Shown here: piece by piece, positions 1-8,441 of the stretch
Numbering within the stretch: position 1 is the first letter of the stretch
Layout: every line of letters begins with the position of its first letter
Notes under the pieces: generated by a model
Databases searched by the model: none
What the model saw: only the letters and a program-made list of their open reading frames with translations
What the model was told of the DNA's origin: nothing
Source of the DNA: Marinicella litoralis
GTDB taxonomy: Bacteria > Pseudomonadota > Gammaproteobacteria > Xanthomonadales > Marinicellaceae
Direction: 5' to 3'
Assembly: GCF_002591915.1 (NCBI RefSeq)
Contig: NZ_NIHB01000001.1
Span: forward strand, 1,423,866 to 1,487,865
DNA: 64,000 nt
Program-made: the position numbers and the translations under genes

Positions 1-420
1 CAAGTTGACATCACCCCTCGGGTTAATCCAGGCGGGCTGGTTTATATGGAAGTCAGTCAAGACGTCAGTGCACCTGGCACACCAGATGTTGCCGGTGGCA
101 CGCCGCCGATTTCAACCCGACAGTTAAATACAGAAATTGCGGTACAAAGTGGCAACACCATTGTAATGGGTGGGTTGATCAGTGAGAGTGATACGGTGTC
201 AAGATCAGGCTTTCCATTGTTAAGCAAAATACCATTGATTGGTAATGCCTTTGGTTCAAAAAGTAAATCAGCCAATCGCACAGAGCTGATGTTGCTGATT
301 ACTCCAACAGTCATAGAAAATCCTGAACAAGCACGTTTGGTAACGAAAGAATATGCGAAGAAATTTAAAGGCTTGAAGCCAATTAAAACAACCCTAGAAG
401 ATACGGAGAACAAAGAATGA
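1..420 (+). CDS. gspD: Type II secretion outer-membrane secretin GspD, C-terminal part
   Basis: The frame is open from base 1, so the 5' part of the gene lies outside the window. The visible 139 residues are the end of the secretin core: a VDITPRVNPGGLVYMEVSQ-type strand, a QSGNTIVMGGL segment, the PLLSKIPLIGNAFG turn and the ELMLLITPTVI strand typical of GspD/PilQ secretins. In the family this domain forms the multimeric gate in the outer membrane through which folded proteins leave the periplasm. The tail after the last strand is short and charged (ends DTENKE) with no recognisable pilotin-binding domain. The stop overlaps the start of the next gene by four bases (ATGA). GspD is preferred over PilQ because of the GLISESDTVSRSGFP-type region, but the missing N-domains would decide. 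Confidence 0.88.
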   Translation, partial: QVDITPRVNPGGLVYMEVSQDVSAPGTPDVAGGTPPISTRQLNTEIAVQSGNTIVMGGLISESDTVSRSGFPLLSKIPLIGNAFGSKSKSANRTELMLLITPTVIENPEQARLVTKEYAKKFKGLKPIKTTLEDTENKE

Positions 421-827
421 AATTGAATTTATATATAATGATTGGAATATTGATGCTGACTGGATGTAAAGACAGTATTGAGGACATCGATACCAAATCA
501 GTCAAACGATGGGAAGCGATCATAGCCTCTGACTATGATGAAGCTTACTCGTATTTCACACCTGGTTATAAGAAAACCGAAACTGTTGAGTCATTTGCCA
601 ACAAATTAACCAATGCCAAACTGAGGGTTGAGTGGAAAGCAGTTAAATTCGTTGAAAAATCTTGTGAGTCAGAAGAGATCTGTGACGTTAAGTTAGAATT
701 AACATATAAGTACAAATTTCCAAGGAAAGCAATGGGCGAAATTGAATTGCCATCAGTCATTACTGAAAAATGGATGCTTAAAGATGGAAAGTGGAGTTTT
801 CTGCCTAAGTTAGATTATGGTGTTTAG
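417..827 (+). CDS. Small lipoprotein of unknown function next to gspD
   Basis: This 136-residue protein starts with a short hydrophobic signal and a lipobox LTGC with Cys17, so it should be lipidated and anchored in the envelope. The mature part is mixed alpha/beta, starts with acidic and basic residues, has a Cys pair (SCESEEIC, near residues 82-87), and ends in a KDGKWSFLP-type strand. The start overlaps the secretin stop by four bases, so it is translated together with gspD. A role with the secretin, such as pilotin-like help, is only inferred from position. I do not recognise a named family. Confidence 0.75.
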   Translation: MKLNLYIMIGILMLTGCKDSIEDIDTKSVKRWEAIIASDYDEAYSYFTPGYKKTETVESFANKLTNAKLRVEWKAVKFVEKSCESEEICDVKLELTYKYKFPRKAMGEIELPSVITEKWMLKDGKWSFLPKLDYGV

Positions 828-895
828 AGCAATGTCACAAAAATGAGCCATGGATTGAATATTTTGGTAATTAATACTTGTGGTTTTATGGCTCT

Positions 896-901
896 TATAA
901 T
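896..901 (+). promoter_or_regulatory. Candidate -10 element for the abundant secreted protein gene
   Basis: A perfect TATAAT lies about 95 bases before the start at 996, in the only gap between the gspD-linked lipoprotein and this gene. No good -35 box is visible at 16-18 bases upstream. The call rests on the -10 match, the position and the clear sign of high expression of the downstream gene. Confidence 0.35.
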
Positions 902-995
902 ATCATTGCATACGCTATCAAGTATAGCTTCGTTCATATGAGCGGGGATGTTTTAAATAGCCCTGATATTAATTTTAAAAAATTTGGAGTTAGAA

Positions 996-2435
996 ATGAA
1001 AAAAAATAAACTAACTACTGCTGTTGTTGCTGGTTTAGCTGGCGTTGCTGGCATTGCCGGTGTATCTAATGCAGTACATCTTAACCCTGAAGGACTTGGT
1101 CAAACTTTGATCTATCCTTACTACACGGTTAACAATGGTTTGAACACTACATTTTCAGTAGTTAACACTACTGAATACACAAAAGCTGTTAAAGTACGTT
1201 TTATGGAAGGCGACAACTCAATTGAGGTTCTCGATTTCAACTTGTACTTATCTCCATACGACGTATGGGTAGCAGGTTTAGTACCTACAGATTCTTCAAG
1301 TGCTGGTCACGTAGGTGAGCCTACTGGTGCCATCGTTTTTGGTGACACTTCTTGTGTTCCATTCTTGAACTCTGGTCAACAATTCTTGCCATTTGCTATC
1401 GACGCATCGCAAGCACCTTTCGGTGGAATCAACCAAAACTTAGAGCGTTCTAGAGACGGTCACTTCGAAATGATTGAAATGGGTACATTAGACCCTTCTT
1501 TCGGTTACGGTGCTGACGCAGTTCACGTTGCTGGTGTTCCTTCTGATTGTGGCCAGTTACAAGCTAACTGGGACGGCGGCGGAGCTTGGGACGTGCCTAG
1601 TGGCGGCGATCCAACTGTTGAATTAATGCCTGTTACAGGTGGTTTATTCGGTTCTGCTTCTATCATTGACGTTGCTGAAGGTACTGACGTAACTTACAAT
1701 GCTGAAGCTTTAGAAAACTTCTGGGTTGCTGGTACTATCCAGCATACAGCTCCAGGTAGTTTATTGCCTTCATTGGCTGCTGGTGACGTGACTTCTACTG
1801 TTTTCGCAAACGGTGGTTTGGCTACTTCAACTTGGGCAACTGGTGCTGAAGCAGTAACTGCAGTTTTCATGCAAGATCAGTTATACAATGAGTATTCATT
1901 GGATGCTAACGTTGCTGGTAAAACTGAGTGGGTTATTACTTTCCCAACTAAACGTTTCCACGTAAACGCAGCTGTTGCTGTTCCTCCATTCACTCAAGTT
2001 TGGGATGGTGAAGAAGCATGTGAGCCATACGGTATCTTAGTATGGGATCGTGAAGAGAACGATAACTTCTGTACTGTTAACCCTGCAGATCCAATCTGTC
2101 AAGGTGGTGGTATTTCTCCAGTTTCTCCTAATGACCCAACAATTCCATTGTTGTGTTGGGAAGCAAACGTTGTTGAATTCTTAAACGGTGGTGCATCTTC
2201 AGGTTCATCTGCTGTATTGGGTTCAACTAACTTGGCTTCAATCCCAGCATTTACTGATGGTTGGGCTCGTATGAACTTCGCACAATCAGCTAGTCCGTTG
2301 ATTGGTGCAGGTTTTGACGGCTTACCAGCTACTGGTTTCTCAGTACAAAAATTGACCAACGCTTTCGCAGCTGAAGGTTTATTGGCTCAATATGCTGGTT
2401 TGTTCAAGCATAAAGGCCGCATTACTTCTAACTAA
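996..2435 (+). CDS. Highly expressed secreted protein of unknown function
   Basis: The 479-residue product has a classical signal peptide (MKKNKLTTAVVAGLAGVAGIAG, cleaved near VSNA). The mature N-terminus, HLNPEGLGQTLIYPYYTVNN, resembles a family of secreted gammaproteobacterial proteins without known function. The rest is rich in Gly, Ala, Ser and acidic residues with scattered Cys and no enzyme motif. A TTG at 984 is open in frame, but GGAG at 986-989 sits seven bases before the ATG at 996, which fixes the start. Codon choice differs sharply from neighbours: ggt, gct, cgt, aac, ttc and tac are strongly preferred, the pattern of very highly expressed genes. A strong terminator follows, so it is probably monocistronic. 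A structural surface protein is plausible but not shown. Confidence 0.85.
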   Translation: MKKNKLTTAVVAGLAGVAGIAGVSNAVHLNPEGLGQTLIYPYYTVNNGLNTTFSVVNTTEYTKAVKVRFMEGDNSIEVLDFNLYLSPYDVWVAGLVPTDSSSAGHVGEPTGAIVFGDTSCVPFLNSGQQFLPFAIDASQAPFGGINQNLERSRDGHFEMIEMGTLDPSFGYGADAVHVAGVPSDCGQLQANWDGGGAWDVPSGGDPTVELMPVTGGLFGSASIIDVAEGTDVTYNAEALENFWVAGTIQHTAPGSLLPSLAAGDVTSTVFANGGLATSTWATGAEAVTAVFMQDQLYNEYSLDANVAGKTEWVITFPTKRFHVNAAVAVPPFTQVWDGEEACEPYGILVWDREENDNFCTVNPADPICQGGGISPVSPNDPTIPLLCWEANVVEFLNGGASSGSSAVLGSTNLASIPAFTDGWARMNFAQSASPLIGAGFDGLPATGFSVQKLTNAFAAEGLLAQYAGLFKHKGRITSN

Positions 2436-2460
2436 TAGTTAGCTGTAATACAAAGTATAG

Positions 2461-2492
2461 AAGGGCAAGTATTTATTACTTGCCCTTTTTTC
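2461..2492 (+). terminator. Rho-independent terminator after the abundant secreted protein
   Basis: A perfect 11-base stem (2461-2471 with 2477-2487; arms AAGGGCAAGTA and TACTTGCCCTT) has a five-base loop and ends in a run of T. It lies 25 bases after the stop at 2435 and separates the highly expressed gene from the next one. Confidence 0.9.
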
Positions 2493-2562
2493 GTTTGTGG
2501 GATTTTTATAAGGAAAATTTAACAACACAGTTGTTATAATAGCCCCATCTTTAAGATGTGAA

Positions 2563-3822
2563 ATGATTATGAAAAAAACAACCTTATTACTGCTGGCTTT
2601 CAGTCTAAATGCCTATTCAGCAAAAGTAATTTTTACCAACAATAATGAAGAGGCCGATATTACCGGTAATGCTTCAATTGACATTCAAACAGGTGATGTG
2701 TTGGTAGAGACTTCTGCTCCCAAATTGATTGTAGGTGGTAATGCCATTCTTTCTGTGTTTCCAAATACTTATCAAGCCAATGATAACCAAATTATATCTA
2801 TGAGTTATACCGTTGCTCACGGTGAAAACTGTGTAGGTACAACCAACCGTGGTTCGGTGTCAAATTGGACCATGCCACTCAATAGTAGCGATGGAACTCA
2901 TTCCAACAGTGTCAATGTGGGATCTACATTTCCAATTGATTTTACGGTCACTTGTGACAACAAACTAGGTGCGGGAACGGTAACTGACACGGCAAGAATT
3001 GTCGAGACATCAGGCTCTCCAGCGGTGGCACCATCTGTTACATTAAGAGTTAATGGCAGTGCCAGCAACACATCTGTAACAGCAGGGTCATCTGTGGCAT
3101 TGACTTATTCCATCACCAACAATGATTTGCCTTGTACATTCACAAGTACACCAGTTAATTCATCTTGGAATGCATTAAATTCAAGCAGCAGTTCTACTGT
3201 TAACTTTAATACGGTCATTAGTACCAGCAGTACATTTGGTATCAGTTGTACCAATTCTGATGGTTTAACGGACAGTGATAGCAGAATAATATCAATTACC
3301 AGCAGTGCGGCTTGTCAAAGTCACCCACCACCAGCTGGTACTTCAGAACAATTTGGCCAAACCTATGTTGGCGTAACAGGACAACAGTTCGGTGATGCAA
3401 CCAGTTCATCTGCTAATTTCAGTATTGATAAAAATAAATATGTTGCACTGCAAGTAACCGCACCAACATCTTTGTATTTGAGAAAGAATTCATTTGAGCA
3501 ACCCACAGCCAACTTTACTCCAGCATCTTACACAGTTTCTTTGAGTAAATGTCCTGGTGATTTTAATGTGAGCTCTAATGATGTTGGTCGAGGTCGATGT
3601 GTTGTTGGTGGACAGCAAGCGGGTGGTTCTACTACACCAGTATTGCGTTGGACCACTAAAACCAATCCTACTTCAACCGATTTGGCATTGAAATGTGTGT
3701 TAGATCCAGGTGATACTTACTACTTGAATATCATTCATGCTACTACACCTCCTTACAGTCAAACGGTATGTTCTGACAGTACCAAATGTGGTGTTTTATT
3801 TACTGAATTAATTGATAATTAA
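2563..3822 (+). CDS. Secreted protein with two tandem Ig-like modules
   Basis: The 419-residue protein begins with a signal peptide (MIMKKTTLLLLAFSLNAYSA). Two Met codons, at 2563 and 2569, are possible starts; neither has a clear Shine-Dalgarno. Residues about 50-150 and 155-255 look like two repeats of one beta-sandwich module. Each has a first Cys (ENC, then LPC), a Trp (SNW, then SSW) and a second Cys near the end (TVTCDN, then GISCTN). This suggests one disulfide per module. The last 170 residues form a separate Cys-rich region (CQSHPPP onward) that I do not recognise. There is no lipobox, anchor or catalytic motif. Codon use is ordinary, unlike the gene before it. A surface or periplasmic binding role is inferred from fold type only. 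Confidence 0.75.
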   Translation: MIMKKTTLLLLAFSLNAYSAKVIFTNNNEEADITGNASIDIQTGDVLVETSAPKLIVGGNAILSVFPNTYQANDNQIISMSYTVAHGENCVGTTNRGSVSNWTMPLNSSDGTHSNSVNVGSTFPIDFTVTCDNKLGAGTVTDTARIVETSGSPAVAPSVTLRVNGSASNTSVTAGSSVALTYSITNNDLPCTFTSTPVNSSWNALNSSSSSTVNFNTVISTSSTFGISCTNSDGLTDSDSRIISITSSAACQSHPPPAGTSEQFGQTYVGVTGQQFGDATSSSANFSIDKNKYVALQVTAPTSLYLRKNSFEQPTANFTPASYTVSLSKCPGDFNVSSNDVGRGRCVVGGQQAGGSTTPVLRWTTKTNPTSTDLALKCVLDPGDTYYLNIIHATTPPYSQTVCSDSTKCGVLFTELIDN

Positions 3823-3833
3823 AATAAGTAATT

Positions 3834-4790
3834 ATGATATTTAAATTAATAACAATGATGTTGGTGTCTGGCTTTGATGGTTTTCTATTAAAGCAAGACA
3901 CCACGACCATAGAGCTGTCTGAGGTTGATGCTTTTGTGCACAGCATTCCCAGCGAGTTTCGTGAAGGGTATATCGCAAAAGCTTCACAATTTGAAAAAGA
4001 CATTTATACCGTCTTGAACGTTAATCTGGTTTTTGACTATTTAGAAAAATCTGATTTATTAACACAGGTTGCTGCTGATCAGTCAATCGTTGAAAATGAT
4101 TTTAAGGATAAAATTGATCAAAATTTTATAGATAAATTAGGTTATACGGTTGATGAGTTCAATCAGATATTGAAGGCGTTTGATCGCAAGAAGCAATATG
4201 TGGTGGGATTCCAACATTATATTTACAATCAAATAGATGATGCTGCAGCCGATGAATTGGCTGAAGAGTATTACAAAGTAAATAGAGTGAAATACATCAA
4301 ACCAAAATCAATGGATTTATCACAAATTTCTTTTTCTAAAGAAAAATTTAGCAAAGAAAAGGTGACTGAAATATTGAATTATATAGGTACAGATTCTAAA
4401 GAGCGTTTTACTGAAATGGCAGTAGCCCATTCATCAGATCCTTCGGTTAAGTCAAACAAAGGTGAGCTTGGAACTTACAAAGAAAACTTATATAAAGGCC
4501 ATGTTGGTAAAGAAATTTTTATGATTGATGAACTTGGCATGCACAGCCACATATTACAGGATAAAGAAAATTACTATTTAGTTTATATCAATGGCATTAA
4601 CCCACAAGATACCATACCATTTGATGATGTGAAGGTGGAGTTAAGAGACTCGATAAAGCAAAACATGGCGGATAAAAAGTTTAATAATATAATGTCTTCA
4701 ATTTCTAACAAAGAAATTGAAGTCAATATTGAACAATTAGCAACTATAACAGAAAGATATTTAGACAATACAATCAATGACACCCAATAA
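3834..4790 (+). CDS. Envelope parvulin-type peptidyl-prolyl isomerase
   Basis: The 318-residue protein has a hydrophobic N-terminus (signal or anchor), a helical region of about 100 residues, then a parvulin domain at about 145-255. The signature is ERFTEMAVAHSSDPSVKSNKG followed by ELGTY, matching the parvulin D-x-S-x-K-x-x-x-G-x-L-G pattern, and the domain ends in LVYINGI. A short helical tail follows. The family catalyses Xaa-Pro isomerisation and often acts as a periplasmic chaperone (PpiD, SurA and PrsA types). It starts 11 bases after the tandem-Ig protein and sits before the glycan export genes, so it may help fold one of the neighbouring secreted proteins. The link is positional only. 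Confidence 0.8.
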   Translation: MIFKLITMMLVSGFDGFLLKQDTTTIELSEVDAFVHSIPSEFREGYIAKASQFEKDIYTVLNVNLVFDYLEKSDLLTQVAADQSIVENDFKDKIDQNFIDKLGYTVDEFNQILKAFDRKKQYVVGFQHYIYNQIDDAAADELAEEYYKVNRVKYIKPKSMDLSQISFSKEKFSKEKVTEILNYIGTDSKERFTEMAVAHSSDPSVKSNKGELGTYKENLYKGHVGKEIFMIDELGMHSHILQDKENYYLVYINGINPQDTIPFDDVKVELRDSIKQNMADKKFNNIMSSISNKEIEVNIEQLATITERYLDNTINDTQ

Positions 4791-4838
4791 ACTGTCAGAA
4801 GTTTGTTGTTGAAACTAATATTGGACTTGATATAGTTT

Positions 4839-5594
4839 ATGTTTTTATATTTCTTACAGCGCGAAGTAAAAAACAAATACAACAGTACATGGTCAACATT
4901 GTTTTGGTTGGTGATTCAACCCATGTTGACCTTGTCTGTTTATTATTTTGTATTTACCCATATTTTCAATGCTCGACTGGGTGATGATGAACACATCAGT
5001 TTTATTGCCTATTTAGCCATCGGACTATGGCCTTGGATGGCGTTTTCTGAAGCACTCGCCCGATCAGTTACTTCTGTTTCTGAAAGAAAAGATTTAATCG
5101 GTAAAGTTAAAATTGACCTGAGGGTTGTTCTTTTAGCCAACATCTCAGCGATTTACATCTTTCATTTGATTGGTTTTCTGATTGTCGTAACTGTATTAAT
5201 GATTTTTTCTGAAATTCAATTTTCAGCTCATTACTTCCTTTTTATCATTCCGTTTTTGATACTCTATTTCGTGTCATATTCAATCGGCTTATTGGTGGCA
5301 TCTGTTCATGTATTTTATAAGGACATCTTACAGATAATTAATGCGCTGTTACCCTTGATGTTTTTTACCGTGCCAATTATATATTCGATTAATATAATTC
5401 CGGTTGAATACCACAACATCATGTCATTCAATCCACTTTTCGAAATAATTAATTCATTTCATCATATTTTCTTTTATTTTGATAAATTCAGTGCACTGTC
5501 ATTACTTAAGTACTGTATGGTGATTGTTCCTATCTACTTTTTTACCAATTGGTTCTATAAAAAATTGGCACCAGAATTTGATGATTACATATGA
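4839..5594 (+). CDS. wzm: ABC-2 polysaccharide export permease (Wzm/KpsM type)
   Basis: The 251-residue integral membrane protein has six predicted membrane helices and the amphipathic N-terminus common to ABC-2 permeases (REVKNKYNSTWSTLFWLVIQ). The motif around GLWPWMAFSEALARS and the FTVPIIYSINIIP segment are typical of O-antigen and capsule exporters. Known members form the membrane channel that moves undecaprenyl-linked glycan across the inner membrane. Its stop overlaps the start of the ATPase gene by four bases, so the two are coupled and should form one transporter. There is no strong Shine-Dalgarno before the ATG. Confidence 0.88.
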   Translation: MFLYFLQREVKNKYNSTWSTLFWLVIQPMLTLSVYYFVFTHIFNARLGDDEHISFIAYLAIGLWPWMAFSEALARSVTSVSERKDLIGKVKIDLRVVLLANISAIYIFHLIGFLIVVTVLMIFSEIQFSAHYFLFIIPFLILYFVSYSIGLLVASVHVFYKDILQIINALLPLMFFTVPIIYSINIIPVEYHNIMSFNPLFEIINSFHHIFFYFDKFSALSLLKYCMVIVPIYFFTNWFYKKLAPEFDDYI

Positions 5595-6760
5595 ATGAAC
5601 TGGTTAAATTAACTGATATTTCTAAGTCATATCCAACATCATCTTCAAGTAAGTCCCACCTAAAGAATATGATGCGGATACTGTTGAGTCATAAAAATGT
5701 GGCTGCTGTAGAAGTATTAAAAAACATTAATTTAAAAATTGATGAAGGTCAATCATTGGCAATCATAGGTGAAAATGGAGCCGGTAAAAGTACATTGCTG
5801 AAAATCATATCAGGGGTGGCAAAAGCAAGCTCTGGGACATTAGAAGTCAATTGTTCTATTGGTGCCTTGTTGGAATTAGGTTCTGGTTTTGACCCTGAAT
5901 ATACAGGCCTGGAAAACCTAAAAATGTCCGCAACTCTGGCCGGTATTAAAGATGACTTTGATTTTAAAATTCAAAAAATGATTGAATTTGCTGATATTGG
6001 TGATTACATCAATCAACCAGTCAGCACCTACTCTTCTGGAATGGTGGTTAGGTTGGGTTTTGCAGTGATCACACAAACCAAACCACAATTGTTGATTACT
6101 GATGAAATTTTGGCTGTGGGTGATGAGAACTTTCAATTAAAGTGTTTAGAATGGGTTAAAAATTATGTCACCAGTGGTGGAACCATACTGCTTGTCTCTC
6201 ACAGTACATACCATGTAACTCAGATTTGTAAGCAAGCCATTTGGTTGGAACACGGACAAATCAAAATGTCAGGTTCATCATGGGATGTTGCCAATGCGTA
6301 TAAAAGCAGTATCAACAATAAATTAGAAGAAATTCAATGTCATAAGGTCGATGACACCCTGTTAGGGATCAAAGATGTGACATTAATGAATCTAAATGGC
6401 GAGGCCATTAAAACCATCCGTATGGGCGAGACATTGAGAACCAGGGTTATACTCAATTCGCCAGATGGCAAGCCTCCAGGGTTATGTATGGGGATTGTAG
6501 GTTATGACAATCGTCCTATATATGGCACCTATTCTGATTTTACCAAAGCACAACCTAAACACATTGGCAACAACACTTATCAATTCACTGTAGATATACC
6601 CAATTTACCATTGTTGCCAGGGCAATATCGAATCAAGACCCACACCATGACACCAGATCAACTGCAATTGGTGGATACATGGGAGTCTGAAATTACTGTA
6701 ACAGGCGATTCTGATGAAAATGGTGTCTGTCGGATTGATTTTGATTGGAATCAAGTATGA
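5591..6760 (+). CDS. wzt: ABC polysaccharide export ATPase with C-terminal glycan-binding domain (Wzt type)
   Basis: The 389-residue ATPase has Walker A GENGAGKST at 60-68, an ABC signature around YSSGM at 147-151, and Walker B LLITDEILAVGD near 167-178 with the H-loop at LVSHS. After the nucleotide-binding domain comes an extension of about 140 residues (250-389) ending in a beta-rich region (LPLLPGQYRIK). This matches the Wzt C-terminal carbohydrate-binding domain. In studied systems that domain reads a modification on the non-reducing end of the finished glycan before export. The gene overlaps wzm by four bases and the next glycosyltransferase by four. Confidence 0.9.
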   Translation: MNELVKLTDISKSYPTSSSSKSHLKNMMRILLSHKNVAAVEVLKNINLKIDEGQSLAIIGENGAGKSTLLKIISGVAKASSGTLEVNCSIGALLELGSGFDPEYTGLENLKMSATLAGIKDDFDFKIQKMIEFADIGDYINQPVSTYSSGMVVRLGFAVITQTKPQLLITDEILAVGDENFQLKCLEWVKNYVTSGGTILLVSHSTYHVTQICKQAIWLEHGQIKMSGSSWDVANAYKSSINNKLEEIQCHKVDDTLLGIKDVTLMNLNGEAIKTIRMGETLRTRVILNSPDGKPPGLCMGIVGYDNRPIYGTYSDFTKAQPKHIGNNTYQFTVDIPNLPLLPGQYRIKTHTMTPDQLQLVDTWESEITVTGDSDENGVCRIDFDWNQV

Positions 6761-7551
6761 TTCAAATTGTTGTCCCAATCTTCAATGCTTTTGAAGTGAC
6801 TCATAAAAACCTTCAATCATTGATAAAACATAATTATGATGATGATATTTTATTCATCAATGATGGATCGACAGACCAAAGAATTGTCAATCTGTTGGAA
6901 AACTTACCAGCACATTGGGAGGTTTTACACAATGCCGATAATATAGGATTTGTCAAAACAGCGAATATTGGATTGAAACATTCAGTAGGGCACAGTGTGT
7001 TGTTAAATTCTGATACTGTGGTTTCATCGCATTGGCTCGATCGATTCAAACTAGCCATCAATACCATAGAACGTTTAGGGACAGCCACACCGTGGTCTAA
7101 CAATGCTGAAATATGTTCGTTGCCAAAGACTTTGTCACAAAACCCAATTCCTACTGACATTGACCAATTGTCATCAGAACTCATGAATCACCTTCCTCAA
7201 TACCCTGAACTACCAACAGCCGTTGGTTTTTGTATGCTGGTAACACAACAAGCCAAAGAGCAAGTTGGTTATTTTGATGAAACCACTTTTGGCATGGGAT
7301 ATGGGGAAGAAAATGATTATTCTTTGCGGGTAGCAAAGCATGGGTTGAGAAATGTATTGGTCGACAATTGTTATGTTGCACATGTCGGCAATCAGTCTTT
7401 TAAAGAAAAGTCATCAAAACCAGACCAAGGAACCATGCAACGGCTGTTAGATAAACACCCTGAATATTTAAATCTCATTCAAAAATTCATAGAAAATGAC
7501 CCATTAAGTGAATTAAGAGAATCAATCATTGGTAAAATAAGCGCTTTTTGA
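6757..7551 (+). CDS. Family 2 glycosyltransferase
   Basis: The 264-residue protein is a GT-A fold enzyme. It has the opening strand IQIVVPIFNAFEVT, the FINDGSTD motif, the NADNIGFVKTANIGLKHS helix, and an NSDT metal-binding region. A C-terminal part follows with GYFDETTFGMGYGEENDYSLR, the usual acceptor-side ED pair. An in-frame TTG exists at 6745, but the ATG at 6757 overlaps the wzt stop as ATGA, which is the likely start. It is a cytoplasmic, membrane-associated sugar transferase by family. Donor and acceptor cannot be read from sequence. It belongs to the export operon and probably builds the polymer that Wzm-Wzt exports. Confidence 0.85.
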   Translation: MIQIVVPIFNAFEVTHKNLQSLIKHNYDDDILFINDGSTDQRIVNLLENLPAHWEVLHNADNIGFVKTANIGLKHSVGHSVLLNSDTVVSSHWLDRFKLAINTIERLGTATPWSNNAEICSLPKTLSQNPIPTDIDQLSSELMNHLPQYPELPTAVGFCMLVTQQAKEQVGYFDETTFGMGYGEENDYSLRVAKHGLRNVLVDNCYVAHVGNQSFKEKSSKPDQGTMQRLLDKHPEYLNLIQKFIENDPLSELRESIIGKISAF

Positions 7552-7566
7552 ACTGTTGAGAAATTA

Positions 7567-8439
7567 ATGTCAGTTAGTGACTTACCTTTTACTGGTGAAC
7601 GGTTCATACCAACTTGTGAAAGAGAAATATGGTATGAGCATTACCATCGATACACCATGGCTTTGAATTGGACAAAAGGCCTTGATGTGCTTGATGCTGC
7701 TTGTGGCGAAGGTTATGGCAGTCACTTGTTGGCTTCAAATGCCAAATCAGTGACGGGAGTTGATATTTCTGATTCAGCGATTAATCATGCACAAAAGACT
7801 TATACAGCAGACAACTTAACATACATCAAGTCGAACGTTCTGAATATGGGTTTCAAGGATGGAAGTTTTGATGTGGTTGTTTCATTTGAAACATTAGAAC
7901 ATTTAGCAGAACACAAGGAATTGATTCAAGAATTCAAAAGGGTTTTGAAGCCTGACGGTGTATTAATCATTTCTACGCCAGATAAAAAAGAGTATTCTGA
8001 CAAGACCGGTTTTGACAATGAGTTCCATGTAAAAGAATTGTACCGAGAGGACTTTGCAAACTTGGTTGAACCTGAGTTCAATCACTGTCAATGGTTTGGT
8101 CAGAAATTGTTGTTTTCATCAACAATATGGGATTTAAACAATGACTTAAAAACCATTCAATATGATTGTATGGATAAAAACAATCAAGTGGTAAACCAAC
8201 CGTTATTTGCACCTGTCTATTTTATTTTGGTCGCAAGTCATGAAAAATTAGATGCTAAAAACGTCAGTAATTTTTACAGTTTCAGTGAGCAAGCTGAAAG
8301 TGTTTACGGGCATTATAACGCGGTCATAAGGGCACACATCAAAGCCGAAAAAGATTGTCAAAAATTGCAAGCACAGCACAGTCAATGGAAAAATCATCCC
8401 ATCATTGGGCGCTGTATTAAATGGTTTGGAAAGGAGTAA
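7567..8439 (+). CDS. SAM-dependent methyltransferase in the glycan cluster
   Basis: The 290-residue class I methyltransferase has motif I VLDAACGEGYG at about 41-51, an acidic SAM-ribose residue in VTGVDIS, and VVVSFETLEHL and the FKRVLKPDGVLIIST strand further on. The N-terminal FTGERFIP motif is common in methyltransferases found in O-antigen loci. The last 50 residues form a charged helix with a basic tail (IGRCIKWFGKE), perhaps a membrane-association element. Its neighbours are glycosyltransferases and a Wzt with a glycan-reading domain, so it could methylate the growing or finished chain. O-methylation of a sugar is inferred, not shown. Confidence 0.82.
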   Translation: MSVSDLPFTGERFIPTCEREIWYEHYHRYTMALNWTKGLDVLDAACGEGYGSHLLASNAKSVTGVDISDSAINHAQKTYTADNLTYIKSNVLNMGFKDGSFDVVVSFETLEHLAEHKELIQEFKRVLKPDGVLIISTPDKKEYSDKTGFDNEFHVKELYREDFANLVEPEFNHCQWFGQKLLFSSTIWDLNNDLKTIQYDCMDKNNQVVNQPLFAPVYFILVASHEKLDAKNVSNFYSFSEQAESVYGHYNAVIRAHIKAEKDCQKLQAQHSQWKNHPIIGRCIKWFGKE

Positions 8440-8441
8440 TT

